From assembly GCA_958510825.1 (NCBI GenBank), contig OY294046.1, positions 44,621,794 to 44,685,793 of the forward strand: DNA of 64,000 nucleotides. The letters run 5' to 3'. Each line of letters opens with the position of its first letter. The first letter of the stretch is position 1. Positions 57,284 through 64,000 of this stretch are shown piece after piece. The notes beneath the pieces are model-generated. The model had not been told where the DNA came from. It saw only the letters and a list, made by a program, of their open reading frames with translations, and did not search any database. This DNA is from Brachypterus glaber (Eukaryota; Arthropoda; Insecta; Coleoptera; Kateretidae). A program made the position numbers and the translations under genes.

Positions 57284-57880
57284 TATGTATTTTTTTTTTA
57301 ATAACACCGGCCCAGAAAAAAGTTTAATTGCTGTTAGGCAGACTATATTTTTACATATTTCTTAGAGCACTATAATAGTGCTCTATGTATCTATAGATAA
57401 GTAGGTTTGTTAGGGTAGGTGGAAAAGTTACACAGAAAAAAGTTTGGGACAAAAAACTGATAAGGCCCCCCCGTTTCGCACACCCCTGGTTTAAATAAGT
57501 ACGTGAAAATGACATACAAAGATGGGCCTTATTAGGATTAATTCACGTGCAAAACCTCGTTAACATATCTCAAAGGGTTCCTGAGTTATCAAATAAAAAC
57601 CGATTTTTTTAGCCAATTTCAAAGGGGCGTAGCTCCCTTATGACGCATTTTTAGACATATGTTTATAGGAACTTTTTGTCATATTTTATCATGTAGAATC
57701 ACCTGTTAAAATTTCCTACCCTATTTCAAATACACCGTGTATATGTATTTTTTTTTAATAACACCGGCCCAGAAAAAAGTTTAATTGCTGTTAGGCAGAC
57801 TATATTTTTACATATTTCTTAGAGCACTATAATAGTGCTCTATCTATCTATAGATAAGTAGGTTTGTTAGGGTAGGTGGA
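56965..57880. repeat. Tandem duplication, about 458-bp period
   Basis: The block from 56965 (AAAAGTTACACAGAAAAAAG) to about 57422 is repeated at 57423-57880 with only a few differences (for example GGTTTCC/GGGTTCC, TACGACG/TATGACG). It contains the right end of the foldback plus flanking sequence. An inverted echo of its last bases (CCACCTACCCTAACAAACCT) follows at about 57920-57950. Confidence 0.9.
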
Positions 57881-58858
57881 TAGGTGAGTTGTTCCGCAAG
57901 AATTCTGTGTGGTATTTAAACTACCCACCTACCCTAACAAACCTGCTTATGCAGTGCTGTAATATTTTTTGACGCAGAAACAAATTTCACGATAAAAATC
58001 TAGCTGACCCACAAAGTACCTCGCTCTCTTCTTGTGAAAAAATGGTTAGATTTGACTGAATTTTGGATATATTATACTTCTGGACATTTTGATTGAAAAA
58101 GTCCAAACTGCCAAAAATCAATAGTTTAGGTACTAGAGCAAATTAAAAACTTTGAGCACCGTGGTACAACCAAACCAAATGGAAATGTAGTTTCGGTCCG
58201 ATTTGACTGAAATTTTGGATATATTATTATTCTTGACTCTCTAATTAAAAGTGTATCTGTCACAACTCCTTAAATTAAATAGCTTTTGAGCTAGATAACT
58301 TTGAAGATCTCGAGCTAGCTCGTCTAATATTTTTTTTTGCTGTTTTATAAAAGTGTTTGGGTCAACCAACTTTTTCACAGTCAAATTCGTGTTTAGCGCT
58401 CAAAAATACGTAAGAAAACTGTCTTGTTTAGAGTAACTGATATTTTTTTATGAGCCTGTCTAATTTTCACTGCTGATTTCAAAAGTGACTATTATTATGA
58501 AAAAGGTTTGAATCATAGATATCAGGTACAACCTTGGCATATTTTGAATCTGGGCCTCTGTGTCCTGGCCTGAAATAGCTGACGTGGGGCGACTATAAGT
58601 CGGGCCAAGATAGAATAAAATAGCATAATCAGCGGATATGCAATACATATGTTCAAACGATTATACCATTATCGAAATGAAATCATTTGAAAAGATAAAT
58701 GTGTTTGGTCAAAAGAAAAAGGTCCATATCAATATTATATTTCTAACCTAATAAGAAAATAAAACATTATCAACACTGTGAAAAGTAAATCTACTTTTAA
58801 GATGCAACAAAACTAAATCAGTGCCTTTTTATTTTAAAAATTGGCCATAGGCCTTAAG
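57881..58858. other. No gene recognised
   Basis: The phrase GATTTGACTGAA...TTTTGGATATATTAT occurs twice (near 58053 and 58199). Nothing coding was seen. Confidence 0.5.
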
Positions 58859-59115
58859 TTCAACATAAGGATGGTCCTTGTGCCATTATTTCTAATCCTT
58901 TATCGCATATAATTAACAGAACTATCCTAACTGGTGTGTTTACATCAGATTTAAAATGTGCTAAGCTTAAAGCTATTTACAAAAATTGTGACAAAAAAGA
59001 CATCGGTAACTATAGGCCTATAGCCATTTTGAATAATTTTAGCAAGATGTTTGAAAAAACTATTTAAAATAGGCTTATATACTTCGTCGAGCAGCAAATG
59101 ATCCTTGCTCACTCT
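58859..59115 (+). pseudogene. Reverse transcriptase fragment of a second non-LTR element
   Basis: Frame residues read SHIINRTILTGVFTSDLK, AKLKAIYKNCDKKDIGNYRPIA, NNFSKMFEKTI, a TAA stop, then NRLIYFVEQQMILAHSQ. This is the segment before and through the NYRPI motif of a CR1/Jockey-type reverse transcriptase, ending just where QHGF is expected. It holds one nonsense codon, and the match ends abruptly, so it is a dead fragment. It differs from the neighbouring full element. Confidence 0.8.
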
Positions 59116-59864
59116 CAGATCTTGCTCATTTTTCGAGGATTAACTTTCTGTCTTGCCTAGCCCCAGGAAATCAAAAGACAGCTTTTTGGCTTCAATTATT
59201 GGGCTCCAACTGACCTACATGACATTATGATGTCTTGCTGTCGTCCCAGTAACGTGTATAAGTCACAGCCCAGGTAGTAGAAGTAGTAGTAGTAAATTTT
59301 TGGGTTGGTCAAAGCCGGATAACTAGGCCATTTATACCCTTTTTGTCACCCCAGGAAATCCCAGTCATTTACTGCCCAGGGACGTAACATTACTGACGTT
59401 ATAATAACGTCAGAACTATGACTTTAGAATAACGTGTTCAACATTATATATCTCTCCAATTAATAGTTATATATGGTATAAAAGAGGAAACTAGGATTTT
59501 GTCTATGAGAAAAATACACAAGGCTGGAAGCGGAGTGGGTTAATTTTAGAGAGGGCAATATGTTAATGTGAGATCCTATAACAATTTCTTACCATTACTC
59601 CCTCCACATATTTACTCTTGTCCAGTGAAAGGAATAGAAAATCCATACTAATCCGATGATGTACATCAAATTAGCAGGCTAACTATAGTCGCTATAGCGA
59701 CTAAACAGTACTTTTTATTTTATGTAATTTCAGAAAAAGACTTTATAAAGTCATCAAAAAGTTAATGTATAGAATTTAAAACTTTTTTTAGTGGTAGAAA
59801 ACAATATGTGCCGCCACCTATAGCCTCAGCATTAATTTGATATCCCAATGACTTACAATTTTGA
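59116..59864. other. No gene; possible 5' region of the CR1-like element
   Basis: A 21-base perfect hairpin CTGACGTTAT-A-ATAACGTCAG lies at 59393-59413. The 5' border of the CR1-like element cannot be seen. Confidence 0.4.
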
Positions 59865-59932
59865 TGACGTCAAGATTAGACCAAAAATTGACCTATTGTT
59901 GACGTCTGATATGCGTCGTATGCATGACGTCA
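59865..59932 (+). promoter_or_regulatory. Cluster of CRE-like TGACGTCA sites upstream of ORF1
   Basis: TGACGTCA occurs at 59865-59872 and 59925-59932, with TGACGTCT at 59900-59907 between. They lie 66-133 bases before the ORF1 start. This is the consensus for CREB/ATF factors; use as an internal promoter is an inference. Confidence 0.4.
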
Positions 59933-59997
59933 CAAATATGATCTAAAACTGATGTCGATAGTACCTCGTAGACCAATATATAATTTTTAGATTCAAG

Positions 59998-60981
59998 ATG
60001 GCTGGCGATAGTGACGTGTGTTCGGGTGCTCCAACAAAACCATGTAAAAGATGTAATAAACTACCTCAATCTGGGGTTCTTTGAGTAGTTTGCAACTCTC
60101 TAAGCCACCCGGGGTGCGTTAAGTTAATAAAACATGTGAAACTAGTGGAGGATGATCAAATAATTTGCTGTAAAAGTATCGATAGTGAAGGTCACGTAGA
60201 AGACTTAGACGCAATTCTGAACAAAACCGTGATAGAGATGGAGCAACCAGGCATCAACGATAGTCTGTTAATGGAAAACAGATTCTTAAAGTCCGAAATT
60301 GCCCTATTGAAAAAATTAGTGGATGAAATGGACGAGAAAAATAACCTCTTAAAATATAAAATAAATATTTTAGAAACCATGGACAAAGGTAGGCAACCTA
60401 TAAAACACACAAGCACTCAGTCACGAATTTCGACAGACACGCCACAAAACCCCGCCCTAACCTCAAATTCGAAGAAAACTTTGACAGAATCTGACAGAAT
60501 TAATAATAAACAAAAAATTTCGGCGAAACAGGTTAAAAACGCAATTCAAAATGCTCAGACTACCTCAGATCTGAACAAAATGAAGCAATTATCCGAAAAA
60601 AACCCGGATTTAACTCGTTCTAACCTGCAAAGTGAAACCAAAAAAAATGGGAAAGTGATTGGCACAATTACCAGTGTGACCCGTCTAGCTGCAAAAAGCA
60701 AGAATTGGTACTTCATTTCCAAGTATAAAACTTCCTATACTACCGAAAACCTTCAGGAATATGTAAAAAACAAGTTCCCAGAGAATGAATTTTTGGTAAA
60801 CAAACTCAACACATCAGGTACGTTCAATTCCTTTAAACTGGCTGCAGATGTGGAACTGCACGACAGAATTCTAAGCCCAGATTTATGGCCGGAAGGCATA
60901 GAGGTATCCATGTATGACAGATCACATCAATTTCGACGGAGAACCTACAACCGAAGGAGCTTCTATAATAGAAACCAATAA
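59998..60981 (+). pseudogene. CR1-like retrotransposon ORF1, PHD-finger protein with one nonsense codon (327 codons)
   Basis: ORF1 proteins bind the element's RNA. From the ATG at 59998 the frame begins with a PHD-type zinc finger: C16, C19, then position 29, C32, H37, C40 and a final Cys pair near residues 58-59. Codon 29 is TGA at 60082-60084, exactly where a zinc-binding cysteine is expected, so one base change (TGT or TGC to TGA) broke it. After it come a leucine-rich coiled coil (about residues 80-125, LLMENRFLKSEIALLKKL) and a C-terminal fold ending LSPDLWPEGIEVSMY and an Arg-rich tail RRRTYNRR, typical of insect CR1-type ORF1. The rest of the frame is open. It overlaps ORF2 by 68 bases in a different frame. 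Confidence 0.85.
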
Positions 60982-63876
60982 TGAAATGACCAATAACCCC
61001 ATTAATATTTTTAGTAATCCTTATTGTGAGAGTTACATGTTCAAAGTCACCCATCTTAATGTACAAAGTATAAATAACAAAACTAATGCTATCGATGTAT
61101 TTTTAGGAACAGAAAAACCAGATTTCTTCTTTGTAACAGAACACCATATGTGCCAATCCCAAGCGGAAGTCTCTTCTCTGGAAGGCTACACTTTGTTGTC
61201 ATATTCTTGCCGTTCTATTTTAACCAAAGGTGGAACAGGTATTTATGTGAAATGTGAGCTTGCGAGTGAATGTAAACCCTTTGATGTTTCTGATTTTTGC
61301 ACGGAGCAAGTTTTTGAATGTAATAGCATAGTATACAGGAAGGAGGTATGTATTGTTACTGTTTATAGAGCTCCTAAAAAGGACTTTGATACATTTCTTT
61401 TAAATTTGTTTAGCCTTATTAATAACATTTTTACTAATTTTAGGAAAATAATAATCTGTGGTGACATAAATGTTGATACACTAAGCAAAAATGATGAGTC
61501 TAACATGCTTATGGACTTGGTTAGTTCATTTGGCTTGCTGTGCCTACCCGATAGTCCTACCAGAGTAACTAAGACTTCGGCAAAATCTATAGACTTTATA
61601 ACAAATATGGAGTCACGCTGTACTGTTGATGATCTTGGTCTCTCTGACCATTCCGCTCAACATTTATATACCTGTTTCAGTAAGAATAAAAATGTTAAGG
61701 ACAAAAATTTGTTAAAAAAAGTAGTCAAAAGACAATTAGATGTAAACAGTTTGGATAACTTTAAAATAATGTTTGAAAAAAATTTAGAGATTGATAGGGT
61801 ATGTACGCCCAATACTGCCAATGAAGTTTTTGGTTACTTCTGGTATGTTTTTGTTTGGTGTTTTATTATGTGCTGCCCAAAGATTGAGAAGTGTATCAAA
61901 CCAAGTAAATCTGCCAATGGAGCCTGGGTTACTGATGAAATAAAAACAAATGCAAGCAATATTAAACATTTAAATTTTTTACATAAACTGTACCCCTGTG
62001 AATTTTTAAAAAAGGAGTTTAAAAAATTAAAAAAACGTCACAACTCTATTATAAACAATGAAAAAATTAAACATTGTAGTAATTTTATTAATGCAGCAGC
62101 AAATAAAAGCAGGGCTGTTTGGCGGATAGTTGGCGACAAGCTTGGTAAATCTCAAAATGTAAAAAATATAACACTTAAGTTAAATGACAAAATTTACACA
62201 GGGGCAAATGATGTTTCAAATGCGTTTGCTGGGTACTTGAGTAGTGTAGTCACAAATTTATTAAAAGATAATATAGGGTCAAATACAGAAAAATGTACAA
62301 CAGGCATTAGAGTAGCAAACAGCTTTTTCTTTACCCCAGTATCGCCTGAGGAAGTTAAGAGTGTAATATTAGACCTAAATAACAAAAAATCTACTGGTTT
62401 TGATGAAGTACCTATCAAGCTCATTAAATTTTGCTCTGATATATTTTCTTTAGTACTAAGTAAAATGATAAATGTATTTGTCAGTCTGGGACAATTTCCA
62501 GATAAATTAAAAATTGCGTCAGTTGTTATGCTGTTCAAAAAAGGGGATAAAAGTGACATCTCCAACTATCGGCCAATAGCTTTGCTTAGTGTTTTTTCCA
62601 AAATTATTGAAAAAATTGTTAGTGCTCGTATGATATCATATTTAGACAAGTATAAACTAATAACAGCTTCACAACACGGCTTTCGTGAAAATCACTCTAC
62701 AGAAACAGCAACCATTGCTCTCACGCAATATATTTATGAGAGTCTTGACAAGGATAAACTTGTGGTGGGGCTCTTCTTTGATTTGTCCCGTGCATTCGAT
62801 TGTCTAAATATTGATATCATTTTAGAAAAGTTAGAAAGCCTGGGTTTTAGAGGGAGTTTTAACTCATTTTTGGAGTCCTTTCTTAGGAACAGAACCATAT
62901 TAGTTAAATATCAATCCAGTTTTTCTGAAAAGCATAGTCTAGGGACAGGGACGCCTCAAGGAAGCGTCATTGGCCCTCTAATTTTCCTTTTGTTTGTAAA
63001 TGATCTGGTTAGGTTCATATCAAGAGGAAAAGTCATTCTATACGCGGATGACACCTCAATCATCATGACTGGTGATACTACAGAGGAATTAAATCGTAAT
63101 GTAAATATTGTTTTGCAGGAATTTAAAGAGTGGTGTACTAAAAATAAACTTATTACACTAAAACAGTTTGTGTAAATTTTCACATACGGTCACCAGTTCA
63201 AAATATTCAATATAATTTCAATAATACTACATTAAAATGTAGTAACAAAGTAAAATTTCTGGGCGTCACTCTTGATGTGAACCTAAACTGGTCATTTCAC
63301 ATTGAGGATCTCTGCTCTAGATTAAAAAAGTCCTTTTTTGCAATGAGAACCCTTAAATCAAGCCTTCCTCAAAAAGACCTTCTTGGTGTGTACTATGCTA
63401 TGGTCTACAGCAGTATCAGTTATAATATTGTAGCTTGGGGTCAAGCCACTGAGGCACTTAGAGTTTTTAAGTCACAGAAAAGGATCATTCGTTTGATCTT
63501 TAACTTAAAATATAGGGAATCCTGCAGGAACACTTTCAGATCTCAAAGAGTTTTAACCTTGGCGTCAATCTATATTTATAGACTGCTCACCCACATTCAC
63601 AAGAACAAGAAGGAATTCCCAACTCACTCGCAAACCCACTCGCAAAATACCAGGAATAATTCCAATTTTAAGCTAGATAGACACAGAAAGGTGTTCTTTA
63701 CTAAGTCTGCCAGATATTCCGGTTGCTTCTTGTATAACAAACTTCCATCAGAATTTAAAAATATACCTCTAAATAAATTTAAGAATAATCTAAAAAAGTT
63801 TTTACTAGATGGAGGTTTTTACAGCATAGATGAATTTATTATGGGTTGCTCTGAACATGTAACTTCCATAATATAG
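60914..63876 (+). pseudogene. CR1-like retrotransposon ORF2: APE endonuclease and reverse transcriptase, one frameshift
   Basis: ORF2 encodes the enzyme for target-primed reverse transcription. The APE domain (residues 43-250) keeps its catalytic positions: N49, E76, Y151, D184/N186 (GDINVD), D227 and the SDH at 244-246. The reverse transcriptase has KKGDKSDISNYRPIALL, QHGFRENHST, FFDLSRAFD (Asp at 623), GTPQGSVIGPLIFLLFVND and YADD (710-713). The frame runs to a TAA at 63173. The C-terminal region (KFLGVTLDVNLNW through the end at 63876) continues in the next frame, with a one-base shift near 63160-63170. All active-site residues are present. The start at 60914 is an ATG inside the end of ORF1. 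Apart from this frameshift it could be complete. Confidence 0.92.
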
Positions 63877-63967
63877 GCATATATGTTTTTATATGTGTTT
63901 CTTCTTAAATACCTTAATCTATTTATTATTGACGAGTCCATACTATTGTAAATAGTTTTTATAAGAC

Positions 63968-63990
63968 AATAAAGTAATTCTAATTCTAAT
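63968..63990 (+). terminator. 3' end of the CR1-like element: AATAAA and TAATTC repeats
   Basis: AATAAA at 63968-63973 is followed by short TAATTC-type repeats. CR1-clade elements end in short microsatellite repeats rather than a long poly(A), which fits. Confidence 0.7.
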
Positions 63991-64000
63991 ATGACCAAAA

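Overview
The window looks like nuclear DNA of an insect. It is strongly AT-rich and gene-poor, with one highly conserved casein kinase 2 alpha exon, acidic C2H2 zinc-finger genes of the multi-finger type, a CR1-like non-LTR retrotransposon whose ORF1 carries a PHD finger, Penelope-like elements, a tRNA-headed SINE and very many small inverted-repeat elements flanked by TA. A beetle is my guess from the overall flavour, but nothing in the sequence fixes the order.

Layout. 1-4.7 kb: palindromic repeats. 4.8-6.1 kb: a CK2 alpha exon (minus strand) with a candidate ETS/YY1-type promoter. 6.1-15 kb: repeats only, including a SINE nested in a MITE, a piggyBac-like MITE with TTAA ends, and hairpins. 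15.0-17.9 kb: a zinc-finger locus with a decayed front end and an 814-codon open frame holding about 13 fingers. 17.9-20.6 kb: three inverted-repeat elements nested inside one another. 20.6-23.5 kb: palindromes and an exact 310-bp tandem duplication. 24.0-24.9 kb: an intact-looking seven-finger zinc-finger gene. 25-39 kb: foldback elements, including a 371-bp Penelope-like mini-element with a 15-bp target duplication. 39.1-40.5 kb: a Penelope-like remnant with a GIY-YIG endonuclease reading frame between inverted terminal repeats that contain hammerhead-ribozyme motifs. 40.8-42.2 kb: a hAT-like element with a perfect 8-bp target duplication. 43.5-44.3 kb: a 5'-truncated non-LTR reverse transcriptase tail. 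44-58 kb: more MITEs, foldbacks, a second SINE copy and a 200-N assembly gap. 58.9-64.0 kb: a reverse transcriptase fragment, then an almost complete CR1-like element (ORF1 with one nonsense codon, ORF2 with one frameshift).

Only three loci are good candidates for host protein genes: CK2 alpha and the two zinc-finger genes. They are not an operon or a pathway; they are isolated genes in a repeat-rich neighbourhood. The most interesting signal is the pair of Penelope-type structures with hammerhead motifs, one large with an endonuclease frame and one very small and non-autonomous with clear target duplications. Next come the nested TA-flanked elements that repeat one short motif many times inside themselves. 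Coordinates of repeats were read by eye and may be off by several bases at diverged ends.
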